Numbered from the stretch's first letter, positions 7,637 to 16,890 are shown. The stretch: 64,000 nt of DNA from Pseudomonas lurida (GCF_002563895.1 NZ_PDJB01000001.1:851501-915500), one strand, 5' to 3'. Program-made: numbers and translations. The notes: generated from the sequence alone by a model not told the origin.

Positions 7637-7652
7637 TGCACTGGCTGTGCCA
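7637..7652 (-). promoter_or_regulatory. Sigma-54 (-24/-12) promoter of hrpL
   Basis: On the minus strand TGGCAC (7652-7647) and TGCA (7640-7637) are arranged as GG-N10-GC, the invariant core of sigma-54 promoters. It lies 54 bases upstream of the hrpL ATG, placing the start about 40 bases ahead of it. hrpL of P. syringae is known to be sigma-54 dependent, driven by HrpR/HrpS. Confidence 0.8.
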
Positions 7653-7787
7653 AAGAAAAATTTCTATTAACCTATTGATTTATATATATAAATATCTTGT
7701 ATTGATGCAGTTTTGTGCAGCGACTTGCATAGCGCCTTGAAGGCGCGTGCAAGTCTTTTCAAATTTGCCGTGCAAGCGTTTATCGAT

Positions 7788-7816
7788 GGAACCGCAAGGG
7801 CTGGCATTGCCACACA
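7788..7816 (+). promoter_or_regulatory. hrp box before hrpJ
   Basis: GGAACC (7788-7793), 16 bases, CCACACA (7810-7816): an exact match to the HrpL consensus GGAACC-N15/16-CCACNNA. It lies 30 bases before the hrpJ ATG and is oriented towards it, so it should drive the hrpJ-hrcU operon. The 7660-7740 stretch between this box and the hrpL promoter is AT-rich and has no gene. Confidence 0.9.
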
Positions 7817-7846
7817 GGGAAACACTCTTCCTGTTCAGGCCTGTCC

Positions 7847-8911
7847 ATGAAAGTCGAATCCTCCCACGATGTGCACAAGGTCCAGCAGCCGGACCAGCCT
7901 GTTATCAGCCAGACCTCCTTTCAGGCACCCGTCAAGGGAATGGACGAGCTCGCTCATCTGTTCAACCAGGAAGTGGAACTCAACAGTCGCACGCTGAGCG
8001 AGAGGAAGATTGGCGTGCGCGTGCTCCCATCCGAACAGCTGGCGCAGTTTTATGACCAACTGGGTCATCCCGCCCAGGCAAGCCTGGCGAGCATTTCACG
8101 TCGCGTGCGATGGCAATTGCTGCAGCAACCCCATGTCGACAAATTGCTGGAACTCACTGGCGGGGACCCCGCACGCGCGTTCGTGGTGCTCAAGTATGTG
8201 GCGGCCCAGGCCGACAGTGAGGTGCGCCCCTCCGAAGCAGCCCTGGCGCGTGATGCCCTTGCCAAGCTGGAGGTCCGCTTCAAAGGGGAGATCCAGGCGG
8301 GCCTCAACATCGCCGTGGCGTTGCAGGCGGCCAGTGTCGACCCACAGGAGCGCCAGGCGCTGCGTTCGCTCTACTATGCCAGCGTGGTTACGCGTCAATC
8401 GTTGGCGTCGATGATGCAGGCGCTGCTGGGCGTGTACGGCGGCGAACGGTTTGCTGACGGGCTCAAGGTGATGCGAAAGGCGTTGGCGGACGACATCGCG
8501 GCCAAGGTGTCGTCAATGCCAACACCTCTGTTGCGCACCTTGTTGCTGGGGCTGCAAAGCTGTGGGCAGTTGGGTGGGGTGCTGGCGGGGTGTCACACGC
8601 TACGTCAACGCCTGGGCGTCGATCATGACGCGGTCGCCCTGTTGCAGCGTCTTTTGGGCTTCGCTGGCAGCGGTATCACTGCTGCTGAAATCCTGCGGTT
8701 CGGGGCTGATTTGCTGGGTGGTTCCAACGCCCAGCAATTGTTGGCCCTGAATGCGCTTTACCCTTTGGTCCAGCAACTGCCATTGGCGCTATGGCTCGAT
8801 GGCCGAGTGCGTGAAGAAACCCTGCGTGGCTTCCTGGCGGTGATGGGGGAGCTGGACAGAGTGACACGTAGCCCTGCACGTTTTCCCGGTGAGCCGGGGG
8901 CCGTGGCGTGA
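7847..8911 (+). CDS. hrpJ: HrpJ, SepL/YopN-family gatekeeper of type III secretion
   Basis: A 354-residue soluble helical protein with the HrpJ domain pattern in the N-terminal half (MDELAHLFNQEVELNSRTLSE split by family turns, then RRVRWQLLQQPHVDKLLEL). HrpJ/SepL/YopN proteins act at the cytoplasmic base and set the order in which translocators and effectors leave. It is the first gene of the operon behind the perfect hrp box; the ATG lies 30 bases after the box. Its stop overlaps the GTG of hrcV (GTGA). The position is the same as in P. syringae. Confidence 0.88.
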   Translation: MKVESSHDVHKVQQPDQPVISQTSFQAPVKGMDELAHLFNQEVELNSRTLSERKIGVRVLPSEQLAQFYDQLGHPAQASLASISRRVRWQLLQQPHVDKLLELTGGDPARAFVVLKYVAAQADSEVRPSEAALARDALAKLEVRFKGEIQAGLNIAVALQAASVDPQERQALRSLYYASVVTRQSLASMMQALLGVYGGERFADGLKVMRKALADDIAAKVSSMPTPLLRTLLLGLQSCGQLGGVLAGCHTLRQRLGVDHDAVALLQRLLGFAGSGITAAEILRFGADLLGGSNAQQLLALNALYPLVQQLPLALWLDGRVREETLRGFLAVMGELDRVTRSPARFPGEPGAVA

Positions 8912-11001
8912 CTGCGCTGTCGGCCATCAACCGCATTTTGCTCAAGGTCGCGCAGCGCGCTGAAGTGCTGGGCGCCGTGGTGGTGATGGCCATCGTGTTC
9001 ATCTTCATCGTGCCGCTGCCCACTTGGCTGGTGGACATTCTGATCGCAATCAACATCTGCATCTCGTGCCTGTTGATCGTATTGGCGCTCTACCTGCCGG
9101 GCCCCTTGGCGTTCTCTTCGTTCCCCTCGATCCTGTTGCTGACCACCATGTTCCGCCTGGCACTGTCGATTGCGACGACGCGCTTGATCCTGCTGGAGCA
9201 GGACGCGGGTGATATCGTCGAGGCTTTCGGCAATTTTGTGGTCGGCGGCAACCTGGCCGTGGGGATGGTGATCTTCCTGATCCTGACCCTGGTCAACTTC
9301 CTCGTGATCACCAAGGGGTCGGAGCGGGTGGCTGAGGTGGCGGCGCGTTTCAGCCTGGATGCGATGCCCGGCAAGCAGATGTCCATCGACAGTGACTTGC
9401 GTGCCGGCTTGATCGACGGCATGCAGGCACGGGACAAGCGCGAGCAATTGTCCCGTGAGAGTCAATTGTTCGGGGCCATGGACGGCGCGATGAAGTTCGT
9501 CAAGGGCGATGCCATCGCCGGTTTGATCATCGTCGTGGTGAACCTGCTGGGCGGGTTCTCCACGGGCATGTTCCAGCACGGTTTGAGCGCTGCCGATTCA
9601 ATGGCGCTGTACTCGGTATTGACCATCGGCGACGGCCTGATTGCACAGATTCCGGCACTGCTGATCTCCCTCACCGCCGGCATGATCATCACCCGTGTTG
9701 CACCGGACGGGCGCAAGGGCATCACGAACATGGGCACCGAAATTGCCCGGCAGATGACCAGTGAACCCAAGAGTTGGATGATCGCTTCGGTGGGCATGCT
9801 CGCCTTTGCGGCGGTACCCGGCATGCCCACCGGCGTGTTTATCCTGATAGCGCTGATCACCGGCTCCCTGGGGTATTACCTGGTGCGCCAGCGCCAACGG
9901 CAGGAACAGCCCGCAGCTGAAGCGGCTGAAGCAGTGCGTCCCGAAGAGAACGGCCGTGAGGACCTGCGTGGGTTTGATCCGTCAAGGCCCTACCTGTTGC
10001 AGTTCTCCCCGGTACTGCGAGGAACGCCTGAGGTGACGGATCTTATTCACGCCATTCGCCAGGCCCGAAATGCGTTGGTCGCCAATATCGGCCTGACACT
10101 ACCACCGTTCGAAGTGGAGCTCGATGACTCGCTGGCCGCCGACGAAATGCGCTTTTGTGTGCATGAGGTGCCGATGGTCAAGGCGTCGGTTGTCAGCCGG
10201 GTGGCGGTTGAACGCAAAGCTCTGGCGGTTGAACCTGCGCACGCCATGCCGGGGCTGGCAGAGCGCGATGAGCAGGCTTGGCTTTGGTTGGCGCCCGATG
10301 ATCCGCTGCTGGATGACCCGCAGTTGGAGCGCTTTACCGCGTCGAGCCTGATCGTTGAGCGCATGAAGCAGGCCATGATGCTCAGCGGGCCGCAGTTCCT
10401 GGGGATCCAGGAGAGCAAATCGATCCTCAGTTGGCTGGAGCACAACCAGCCGGAATTGGTTCAGGAACTGCAGCGGATCATGCCGCTGTCGCGGTTTTCG
10501 GCGGTGTTGCAGCGGCTGGCCGGCGAGGGCGTGCCGTTGCGCGCGGTGCGGCTGATTGTCGAGTCGCTGATCGAATACGGTCAGCATGAGCGTGAACCGG
10601 ATGCGCTGGCCGATTACGCACGCATTGCGCTTAAGGCACAGATCTACCATCAGTACAGCGAAGCCGACGGCCTGCATGCCTGGTTGCTATCGCCGCAGAC
10701 CGAAAACGTCTTGCGTGAAGGGTTGCGCCAGACCCAGACCGGGGTGTTCTTCGCACTCGACGACGAACACAGCGCGGGGTTGGTCAACCTGCTCAATCAA
10801 GCCTTTTCCGTACGGCCCAAACGCAAAAGCGTGATGCTCGTTGCCCAGGACTTGCGTAGCCCCCTGCGCACGTTGTTGCTGGAGGAATTCAACCATGTAC
10901 CGGTGCTGTCCTTTGCCGAGCTGGGCAGTACCTCCAAGGTCAAGGTGCTGGGGCGCTTTGACTTGGGCCAGGATGAGTTGATGCGGGGTGCGGCGGCATG
11001 A
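8908..11001 (+). CDS. hrcV: HrcV, SctV export gate
   Basis: A 697-residue FHIPEP-family protein, full length. The N-terminal half has about eight membrane segments (for example VVVMAIVFIFIVPLPTWLV and LPGPLAFSSFPSILLLTTMF, the family signature with FRLALSIATTRLIL). The C-terminal half is the cytosolic domain that forms the nonameric ring binding chaperone-substrate complexes. The start is a GTG overlapping the hrpJ stop. It is the most conserved component of the export gate, with HrcR, HrcS, HrcT and HrcU downstream in the same operon. Confidence 0.96.
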   Translation: MTALSAINRILLKVAQRAEVLGAVVVMAIVFIFIVPLPTWLVDILIAINICISCLLIVLALYLPGPLAFSSFPSILLLTTMFRLALSIATTRLILLEQDAGDIVEAFGNFVVGGNLAVGMVIFLILTLVNFLVITKGSERVAEVAARFSLDAMPGKQMSIDSDLRAGLIDGMQARDKREQLSRESQLFGAMDGAMKFVKGDAIAGLIIVVVNLLGGFSTGMFQHGLSAADSMALYSVLTIGDGLIAQIPALLISLTAGMIITRVAPDGRKGITNMGTEIARQMTSEPKSWMIASVGMLAFAAVPGMPTGVFILIALITGSLGYYLVRQRQRQEQPAAEAAEAVRPEENGREDLRGFDPSRPYLLQFSPVLRGTPEVTDLIHAIRQARNALVANIGLTLPPFEVELDDSLAADEMRFCVHEVPMVKASVVSRVAVERKALAVEPAHAMPGLAERDEQAWLWLAPDDPLLDDPQLERFTASSLIVERMKQAMMLSGPQFLGIQESKSILSWLEHNQPELVQELQRIMPLSRFSAVLQRLAGEGVPLRAVRLIVESLIEYGQHEREPDALADYARIALKAQIYHQYSEADGLHAWLLSPQTENVLREGLRQTQTGVFFALDDEHSAGLVNLLNQAFSVRPKRKSVMLVAQDLRSPLRTLLLEEFNHVPVLSFAELGSTSKVKVLGRFDLGQDELMRGAAA

Positions 11002-11032
11002 CGGCGTGGCGATGTCCCGCACGGTGGGCTCG

Positions 11033-11935
11033 ATGATGTTCGAGCTGCGTGTGCTGGATGGACAGCATCAGGGCGCGGCACTGCCCTTGTTCGGGGAGCA
11101 CTGGAGCATCGGCGCCCACGCCGATGCAGACCTGGTGCTCAGCGATCCGGGCATCGCCCAGCAGCATGCCCGGCTGCGGCTCATCGACTCGAACTGGTCG
11201 GTGCAGGCCGAAGCGGGGCTGTTGCAGGGGGCGGATGGTCAGGTGTTGGCACAAATCGCTTACCTGGCACCGAACATGGCGTTTTCGGTAGGCGGCGTTC
11301 GGCTGTGCGTCACCTTGGCCGATGAGCCGTGGCCGCAGGCGCCTGCCCCCGTTCCGACTGCGTCGCCACAGACCGATGAGCCGGCGCAGATGCTTAAGTT
11401 ATCGACCCTCTCGCATTCGCAGCAAAAGCGCCTGTTGACCCTGGTGCTGGTCGTAACGGTCGTCTTCATCGGCGTGGGCATGGTCTCCACTGGAGAGCCT
11501 GAAGCCCAGGCGTCCCTGATGCCGCCGGTGGTGCACAAACTGGAACTGGCCTCGCCGTTTGAAGTGCGCCAACAGTTGTTGAAGATGCTCAGCGAACGTG
11601 AGTTGAGCCCACGCATTGATTTGCAGGTGATCAATGGGCAGGTCGCGCTCAGTGGGGACGTCTCGCAGGAGGATGTAGAGCTGGTGGCACGCATGCTCAG
11701 CCGTTTTGGCGAGCAATTCGACAGCGCGGTGCCCGTCATCAGCCGTGTGCGTGCGCGTGATGGAACCTTGCCGTTCAAGATTGTGCAGATCGTGGGTGGG
11801 CCCAATGGCCATGTGGTCCTGGAGGAGGGCCGGCGGCTTTTTGTCGGCGATGAACTGGACGGCCTGCGCCTGGTGCTGATCGACAACAGCAAGGTGGTTT
11901 TCGATGGCGTACAGCGTTATGAGGTGCGGTGGTGA
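11033..11935 (+). CDS. hrpQ: HrpQ, SctD-type inner-membrane ring protein
   Basis: The N-terminal FHA-like domain is seen in ELRVLDGQHQGAALPLFGEH and DADLVLSDPGIAQQHARLRL, which in the SctD family faces the cytoplasm. One membrane segment (RLLTLVLVVTVVFIGVGMV) is followed by a periplasmic region with ring-building motifs (ELSPRIDLQVINGQVALSGD). The frame opens earlier, but the ATG at 11033 (next ATG 11036) has a GGTGG stretch upstream and matches the usual MFELRVL-like start; 11012 is an alternative. Length about 300 residues. It builds the inner ring with HrcJ. The stop overlaps the start of hrcN. Confidence 0.85.
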   Translation: MMFELRVLDGQHQGAALPLFGEHWSIGAHADADLVLSDPGIAQQHARLRLIDSNWSVQAEAGLLQGADGQVLAQIAYLAPNMAFSVGGVRLCVTLADEPWPQAPAPVPTASPQTDEPAQMLKLSTLSHSQQKRLLTLVLVVTVVFIGVGMVSTGEPEAQASLMPPVVHKLELASPFEVRQQLLKMLSERELSPRIDLQVINGQVALSGDVSQEDVELVARMLSRFGEQFDSAVPVISRVRARDGTLPFKIVQIVGGPNGHVVLEEGRRLFVGDELDGLRLVLIDNSKVVFDGVQRYEVRW

Positions 11936-13290
11936 ACCCGCAGTTGCAAGCGCGTCTCGACGCCTGGCAGCAGCGCCAGGCCCAGTCGCTGGCCACCTTC
12001 GCGCCTGTGACGATGCGAGGTCGCATCCAGCGTGTAAATGGCATGTTGCTGCAGTGTCGGCTGCCCCAGGCGCGTATCGGTGATTTGTGCCAGGTCGAGA
12101 AAAAACCCGGCGACTACATGCTCGCCGAGATCATCGGCTTCGATCAGCAGGACGCGGTGCTCAGTGCGCTGGGCAACCTGGAAGGCGTGCAGGTGGGCGC
12201 CGGCGTGGAGCGCCTGGGGGTGTCGCATCGGGTGCAGGTCAGCGAGGCATTGCTGGGCCAAGTACTGGATGGTTTCGGGCGACCGATCACGGGAGAAGGC
12301 CCCAGTGCGTTCGTCGAGGCCGACTTGCCAGAGACCAGTGCAGTGTTGTGTGAGGCGCCGTTGCCCACCGAACGGCCACGGATCAGCCGTGCATTGGCCA
12401 CCGGGGTACGTTCGATCGATGGCCTGCTGACGCTGGGTGAAGGCCAGCGCGTGGGCCTGTTTGCCGGGGCAGGGTGCGGCAAGACCACCCTGCTGGCCGA
12501 GATCGCCCGTAACGTGGAGTGTGACGTCATCGTGTTCGGCCTGATCGGCGAACGGGGCCGGGAGCTGCGCGAATTCCTCGATCATGAACTCGACGAGCAA
12601 CTGCGCGCCAAGGCGGTTCTGGTGTGTGCCACGTCCGACCGTTCGAGCATGGAGCGGGCGCGAGCGGCATTTACGGCGACGGCATTGGCGGAAGGTTATC
12701 GGCGCAAGGGACTGCGCGTGTTGTTGTTGATCGACTCCCTGACCCGCTTTGCCAGGGCGCAGCGCGAAATCGGCCTGGCCGCCGGCGAACCCCTTGGTCG
12801 CGGTGGTCTGCCGCCCTCGGTTTACAGCCTGCTGCCGCGGCTGGTGGAGCGCGCGGGGTTGACCCGTGAAGGCGTGATCACCGCGATCTATACCGTGTTG
12901 ATCGAGCAGGACTCCATGAACGACCCGGTGGCTGATGAAGTTCGCTCGTTGCTCGACGGCCATATCGTGCTGTCCCGCAAGTTGGCCGAGCGTGGGCACT
13001 ACCCTGCGGTGGACGTACTGGCGAGCCTGTCGCGGATCCTGGGCAACGTTGCCGAGCCCGCGGATATCCAGGCGGGTACGGCGTTGCGACGCCTGCTGTC
13101 GGCCTATCAGCAGATCGAGCTGATGCTCAAGTTGGGCGAATACCAGCCGGGAAGCGATGCCTTGACTGACCTGGCAGTGGACAGTCGCCAGGCTGTCGAT
13201 CGTTTCTTGCGCCAGGACTTGCGTGAGCCTTCACCGATGGCGGTCACGCTGGCGCAACTCAAGGAGCTGACCGCCTATGTCCCCTTCTGA
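11929..13290 (+). CDS. hrcN: HrcN, type III secretion ATPase
   Basis: A 453-residue F1-beta-like ATPase that docks and unfolds substrates at the base of the system. Walker A is GAGCGKTT at 180-187, Walker B lies in LLLIDSLTRFARAQ, and FGLIGERGREL and the SVYSLLPRLVERAG block are typical of the SctN/FliI family. The start is GTG at 11929 or 11932; the second overlaps the hrpQ stop as GTGA. The gene is full length and followed by its usual partner hrpO, which overlaps its 3' end by 14 bases. Confidence 0.97.
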   Translation: MVNPQLQARLDAWQQRQAQSLATFAPVTMRGRIQRVNGMLLQCRLPQARIGDLCQVEKKPGDYMLAEIIGFDQQDAVLSALGNLEGVQVGAGVERLGVSHRVQVSEALLGQVLDGFGRPITGEGPSAFVEADLPETSAVLCEAPLPTERPRISRALATGVRSIDGLLTLGEGQRVGLFAGAGCGKTTLLAEIARNVECDVIVFGLIGERGRELREFLDHELDEQLRAKAVLVCATSDRSSMERARAAFTATALAEGYRRKGLRVLLLIDSLTRFARAQREIGLAAGEPLGRGGLPPSVYSLLPRLVERAGLTREGVITAIYTVLIEQDSMNDPVADEVRSLLDGHIVLSRKLAERGHYPAVDVLASLSRILGNVAEPADIQAGTALRRLLSAYQQIELMLKLGEYQPGSDALTDLAVDSRQAVDRFLRQDLREPSPMAVTLAQLKELTAYVPF

Positions 13291-13705
13291 CGAGCTGCTC
13301 GGTGAAGTGGAAACGCTGCGACGGCTACGTCGACATCGAGCGGACCGGGCTGAGCGCGCCCTGCGTGAAGCGAAGCGGGCGCAGCAGGCGCTGCTTGCCC
13401 ATATCCGCGAGGCTCAGGATGCACTTGAGCAAATCCGACAGGAAGAGGCGCTGCAAAGCGCCCAGTTGCTCGACCAGCACCAGGGGCAGGTGCTGACGCT
13501 GCAGGCCTTGAAATCCTGGGGCGCGCAGGAGCGCACCTTGTCTGCCAATACCCGGCGAGGCATGGGCCAATTGGAGACGTTGCAAGGCCAGCAGCAAGAG
13601 ACGAGAACCCGTGTCGGCAGTGCCCAGAAGCAGGTGACTGAATGCCTGCGGCAGGTGGAAAAACTTCAAGAGTTATCCCTTTTACTGACGCAGGAGCCGA
13701 CATGA
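13277..13705 (+). CDS. hrpO: HrpO, SctO-type stalk protein
   Basis: A 142-residue, highly charged protein predicted to be one long coiled-coil hairpin (LLGEVETLRRLRRHRADRAE, then EAKRAQQALLAHIREAQDAL and a second helix from ERTLSANTRRGM). This is the SctO/FliJ shape: a central stalk that inserts in the ATPase hexamer and contacts the export gate. It sits directly after hrcN, as in all Hrp loci, and its ATG lies within the end of hrcN. Sequence conservation in this family is low, so the call rests on position, length and coiled coil. Confidence 0.85.
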   Translation: MSPSDELLGEVETLRRLRRHRADRAERALREAKRAQQALLAHIREAQDALEQIRQEEALQSAQLLDQHQGQVLTLQALKSWGAQERTLSANTRRGMGQLETLQGQQQETRTRVGSAQKQVTECLRQVEKLQELSLLLTQEPT

Positions 13706-14160
13706 CCCAGGTTTCAGATAAACCGGCAGAACGTCCACGCCTGCACGAAGCGCGAGAAGAACGAGAGCCGGGAATGGCAGGCGCGGTGCCCGCAGAGTTG
13801 ACGCGGTTGTTTGCTCAGTTCTGGGCTGCTGACGATGACGTGGCAGGCGCGCGGGGCGGCGGGGTGGCAACGAAGACGGCGGACGGTGCCGCCATGATCG
13901 AGGCGCTCGTCGACCAACTGGCGCCGCGTCTGCAGGCCGCTTCGCAGTGGCCGCTCAATGCCGTCCTGTACTTGCCCCGCCTGGGGCGGATCAATGCGAG
14001 CGTGCGCCGCGAACAGGGGGCCTGGAGTATCGATCTGGAGGCGCAAGAGGAGTCGACGGCGCGCTGGCTCAGCGGCATGCGGCAACAGTGTGAGGGCCGG
14101 CTCGCGGACACGCTCGGGCAGCCGGTCAGCCTGTGTCTGCCCTCTGTCGGTTGCGCATGA
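13702..14160 (+). CDS. hrpP: HrpP, SctP-type substrate-switch/ruler protein
   Basis: The start taken is the ATG at 13702, which overlaps the hrpO stop (ATGA); the longer frame from 13642 lies inside hrpO. The product is 152 residues: a variable, charged N-terminal part and a C-terminal domain (WPLNAVLYLPRLGRINASVR, then EESTARWLSGMRQQCEGRLAD) like the substrate-specificity switch domain of the HrpP/YscP family. It is shorter than P. syringae HrpP. It would control pilus length or the change from pilin to effector export. It couples to hrcQ through a further ATGA overlap. Confidence 0.78.
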   Translation: MTQVSDKPAERPRLHEAREEREPGMAGAVPAELTRLFAQFWAADDDVAGARGGGVATKTADGAAMIEALVDQLAPRLQAASQWPLNAVLYLPRLGRINASVRREQGAWSIDLEAQEESTARWLSGMRQQCEGRLADTLGQPVSLCLPSVGCA

Positions 14161-15170
14161 TAGTGCCGTTGCTGACGTTGCCGTTGGTCAAGGGCGTCAC
14201 GGTGGCGGCGCGACGTCGATTGGGGCGTGGCCTGTGCCTGGCGTTCCAGGTGGCTGGGCAGCGCGGCCAGTTGCGGCTCGAACCTGGACGTGCGCCAGCA
14301 GGTGGCGAAGCGGTATGCGTCGAAACCGCGTGCGGTGTGCTGGCGCTCGCCGAAGCCGGGCCGTTGCTCAGCCTGTTGGGCGAGTGCCCGGTCGCGTTGG
14401 CCCCGTGCGGTAACGATCCGGATTCCTGGTTCTGGGCATTGTTCCAGCTTCACCTGAGCCCGCAGGTGAGGTCGCTGTTGGGCTATGTGCGCTTGCTGGG
14501 CATCGACCCGCCCAAGGCGTTTGGCTGCCGACTCAGTGTGGCCCTGGGCAAAACACGGGTGGAGGGGTATGTGTGGCTGGCCCCCGAGAGCTTCTTGGCG
14601 CTGTGCGATGCCGGGCCGTGGCGGGCGATTGCCGGGCCGATGACGGCATCATTCCGGTTGTCGATTGCGGTGACCCTTGGGCGTTTGCGCTTGCCGATCG
14701 CGCAGGCACGCAGCCTGCGCGCGGGAGATGTGCTGGTGCTTGAACAGACGTTCTTTCTTGCCCAGGGCAGCGGCTACGTACAGGTTGGCACTCAGCGATT
14801 GCATGGGTGCATTGACGATGACAGCGGGCCGCTGTGCCTGACCCTTACTTCAATCGAGGAAACCTCTGTGGACGAAGATTTCATAGCCCCCCACCACGCT
14901 GGAGACGAGGGCGATGAACCTGTAGTGGACGTATTCGGCCATGAGCCATTCGATGAGCTGATGATGGCGTTGAACGTACGCTGCGGCACCTTGAACCTTA
15001 CCCTGGGCGAGTTGCGCAACCTTGCGCCCGGCGCGGTGCTGGGCATTGCCGGTTACGCGCCGGGCATGGCAGGTCTCTATTACGGCGACCGACCGATTGG
15101 CCAGGGACAGTTGGTGGAAGTCGATGGGCGCCTGGGGTTGCAACTGTCCCGCGTGATGTTCGGCCAATGA
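14157..15170 (+). CDS. hrcQ: HrcQ, SctQ cytoplasmic ring protein, unsplit
   Basis: A single 337-residue frame from the ATG at 14157 (ATGA overlap with hrpP) covers what P. syringae encodes as two genes, hrcQa and hrcQb. The C-terminal 100 residues hold the SpoA/surface-presentation domain ([52 protein letters not shown]), which forms the C-ring/sorting platform. An in-frame GTG at 14868 with a good ribosome site could make this domain separately, as known for YscQ and SpaO. The start of hrcR overlaps the stop. Confidence 0.9.
   Translation: MIVPLLTLPLVKGVTVAARRRLGRGLCLAFQVAGQRGQLRLEPGRAPAGGEAVCVETACGVLALAEAGPLLSLLGECPVALAPCGNDPDSWFWALFQLHLSPQVRSLLGYVRLLGIDPPKAFGCRLSVALGKTRVEGYVWLAPESFLALCDAGPWRAIAGPMTASFRLSIAVTLGRLRLPIAQARSLRAGDVLVLEQTFFLAQGSGYVQVGTQRLHGCIDDDSGPLCLTLTSIEETSVDEDFIAPHHAGDEGDEPVVDVFGHEPFDELMMALNVRCGTLNLTLGELRNLAPGAVLGIAGYAPGMAGLYYGDRPIGQGQLVEVDGRLGLQLSRVMFGQ
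14857..14870 (+). promoter_or_regulatory. Internal ribosome site and GTG start within hrcQ
   Basis: GAGGA at 14856-14860 lies seven bases before an in-frame GTG (14868-14870, codon 238 of hrcQ). Initiation here would give a 100-residue HrcQb-like protein containing only the SpoA domain. The boundary matches the place where P. syringae has separate hrcQa and hrcQb genes. Confidence 0.6.
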
Positions 15171-15820
15171 TACTCCAGGGGTTGGACCCCTTGGTCCTGG
15201 CGGTCTTTCTGGCGGCATTATCATTGATGCCCATGCTGTTGATCGTCTGCACGGCGTTCCTGAAAATCGTGATTGTGCTGATGATCACGCGTAACGCTAT
15301 CGGTGTGCAGCAGGTGCCGCCGAGCATGGCCATCAATGGCATCGCGCTTGCGGCCACGCTCTTTATCATGGCACCGGTGGGGTACGAAATCGCCGAGAGC
15401 GTCAACGCCTCGCCTCTGGACATGAGCAACGTGCAAGCGCTCCTGCAATCGGGCAACGAAGCCATCAAACCGTTGCGCGCCTTCATGCTGCGCAACATTG
15501 ATCCGGATGTGCTCACGCACCTGCTAGAGAACACCGCACGCCTGTGGCCCGCGCAAATGGCGCGGGAAGTGCAGCGCGAAGACTTGATACTGCTGATCCC
15601 GGCGTTTGTGCTATCGCAACTGCAAGCGGGGTTTGAGATCGGCTTTCTGATCTACATCCCTTTCATCGTCATCGACCTGATTGTCTCCAACTTGCTGCTG
15701 GCGCTGGGCATGCAAATGGTCTCGCCGATGACCATTTCCCTGCCGCTCAAACTGCTGTTGTTCGTGATGGTGTCCGGCTGGTCGCGGTTGCTCGACAGCC
15801 TGTTCCTTTCCTATCTCTGA
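15167..15820 (+). CDS. hrcR: HrcR, SctR export gate subunit
   Basis: A 217-residue membrane protein of the FliP/SctR family at normal length. Four hydrophobic segments are visible, including [22 protein letters not shown] (first) and the C-terminal pair starting [20 protein letters not shown]. The family motif [24 protein letters not shown] and the [18 protein letters not shown] block are intact. Five SctR copies with SctS and SctT form the export pore. The ATG overlaps the hrcQ stop (ATGA), and hrcS follows after eight bases. Confidence 0.96.
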   Translation: MILQGLDPLVLAVFLAALSLMPMLLIVCTAFLKIVIVLMITRNAIGVQQVPPSMAINGIALAATLFIMAPVGYEIAESVNASPLDMSNVQALLQSGNEAIKPLRAFMLRNIDPDVLTHLLENTARLWPAQMAREVQREDLILLIPAFVLSQLQAGFEIGFLIYIPFIVIDLIVSNLLLALGMQMVSPMTISLPLKLLLFVMVSGWSRLLDSLFLSYL

Positions 15821-15827
15821 GTGGCTT

Positions 15828-16091
15828 ATGGAACCGATCGTGCTGTTCAAGCAAGGCATGTTGCTGGTGGTGGTGTTGTCGGCACCGCCGTTGATCGTGG
15901 CGGTGGTGGTGGGCGTACTGACGTCCCTGGTACAGGCGCTGATGCAGGTGCAGGACCAGACGCTGCCGTTTGGCATCAAGCTGGTGGCGGTGGGCATCAC
16001 GCTGATCATGACCGGCCGATGGATTGGCGTGGAGTTGATCCAATTGATCAACCTGACCTTCGACATGATCGGCCGCTCGGCCCTGAACTGA
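15828..16091 (+). CDS. hrcS: HrcS, SctS export gate subunit
   Basis: An 87-residue protein of the FliQ/SctS family with two membrane segments, one in MLLVVVLSAPPLIVAVVVGV and one in PFGIKLVAVGITLIMTGRWI, joined by LTSLVQALMQVQDQTLPF, which is the best conserved stretch. The length is normal. It packs around SctR and SctT in the export gate. The ATG follows the hrcR stop by seven bases and hrcT begins eleven bases after its stop, so it is part of the same transcript. Confidence 0.95.
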   Translation: MEPIVLFKQGMLLVVVLSAPPLIVAVVVGVLTSLVQALMQVQDQTLPFGIKLVAVGITLIMTGRWIGVELIQLINLTFDMIGRSALN

Positions 16092-16101
16092 GGTCCTGCC
16101 C

Positions 16102-16890
16102 GTGCTGATTTATCTCGAGTATCTGCCCAGCCTGTTGATCGGCATGGCGCGGATCTACCCCTGCGGGATCCTGGTGGCGGCGTTCTGTTTTCAGCATATA
16201 CGTGGCATGCCCAGGCATACGATCGTGATGGTCATGGCATTGGTGCCTGCACCGGCTATTCATGCGGCGCTAGCCGGCCAGGACTATTCAGCAATGCTGC
16301 TGGGGGCGCTGGTGCTCAAGGAAGCGGCCCTGGGCATTCTGCTGGGCGTGCTGCTGGCGATGCCATTCTGGATGTTCGAGTCAGTGGGGGCGCTGCTGGA
16401 TAATCAGCGCGGCGCCTTGGCTGGCGGCCAGCTCAACCCCTCGTTGGGACCGGATGCGACGCCGATCGGGCACTTGTTCAAGCAGCTTGCGATTTTCCTG
16501 CTGATGGTCAGCCTTGGGTTGGGGACGTTGACCCAGGTGATCTGGGACAGCTACCTGATCTGGCCTCCCACGGTGTGGTTTCCACTGCCGACGGCGAATG
16601 GAATGAACGTGTTTATCGACCTGCTGGGCGATACCTTCACCCACATGATGCTCTACGCCGCGCCCTTTATCGCGGTGTTGCTGTTGCTGGAGTTCGGTAT
16701 CGCGTTACTGGGGGTCTACAGCCAGCAATTGCAGGTAAGCACGCTGGCGCCACCGGTCAAATGCCTGGCGGGTATCGGTATTCTGCTGCTGTACTTCGCG
16801 CTGCTGCAGGACCTGATTGTCGGGCGCATGGGCTTGCTGGGCGACCTGAAGCATTCGCTGAGACTCTTGATCAAGGTGGCAAGCCCATGA
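16102..16890 (+). CDS. hrcT: HrcT, SctT export gate subunit
   Basis: A 262-residue protein of the FliR/SctT family with about six membrane segments. Family features include the segment MARIYPCGILVAAFCFQHI, the loop DNQRGALAGGQLNPSLGPDATPIG, and LFKQLAIFLLMVSLGLGTL. The start codon is GTG at 16102. One copy of SctT closes the SctR5-SctS4 export pore. The stop codon overlaps the ATG of hrcU (ATGA). Confidence 0.95.
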   Translation: MLIYLEYLPSLLIGMARIYPCGILVAAFCFQHIRGMPRHTIVMVMALVPAPAIHAALAGQDYSAMLLGALVLKEAALGILLGVLLAMPFWMFESVGALLDNQRGALAGGQLNPSLGPDATPIGHLFKQLAIFLLMVSLGLGTLTQVIWDSYLIWPPTVWFPLPTANGMNVFIDLLGDTFTHMMLYAAPFIAVLLLLEFGIALLGVYSQQLQVSTLAPPVKCLAGIGILLLYFALLQDLIVGRMGLLGDLKHSLRLLIKVASP

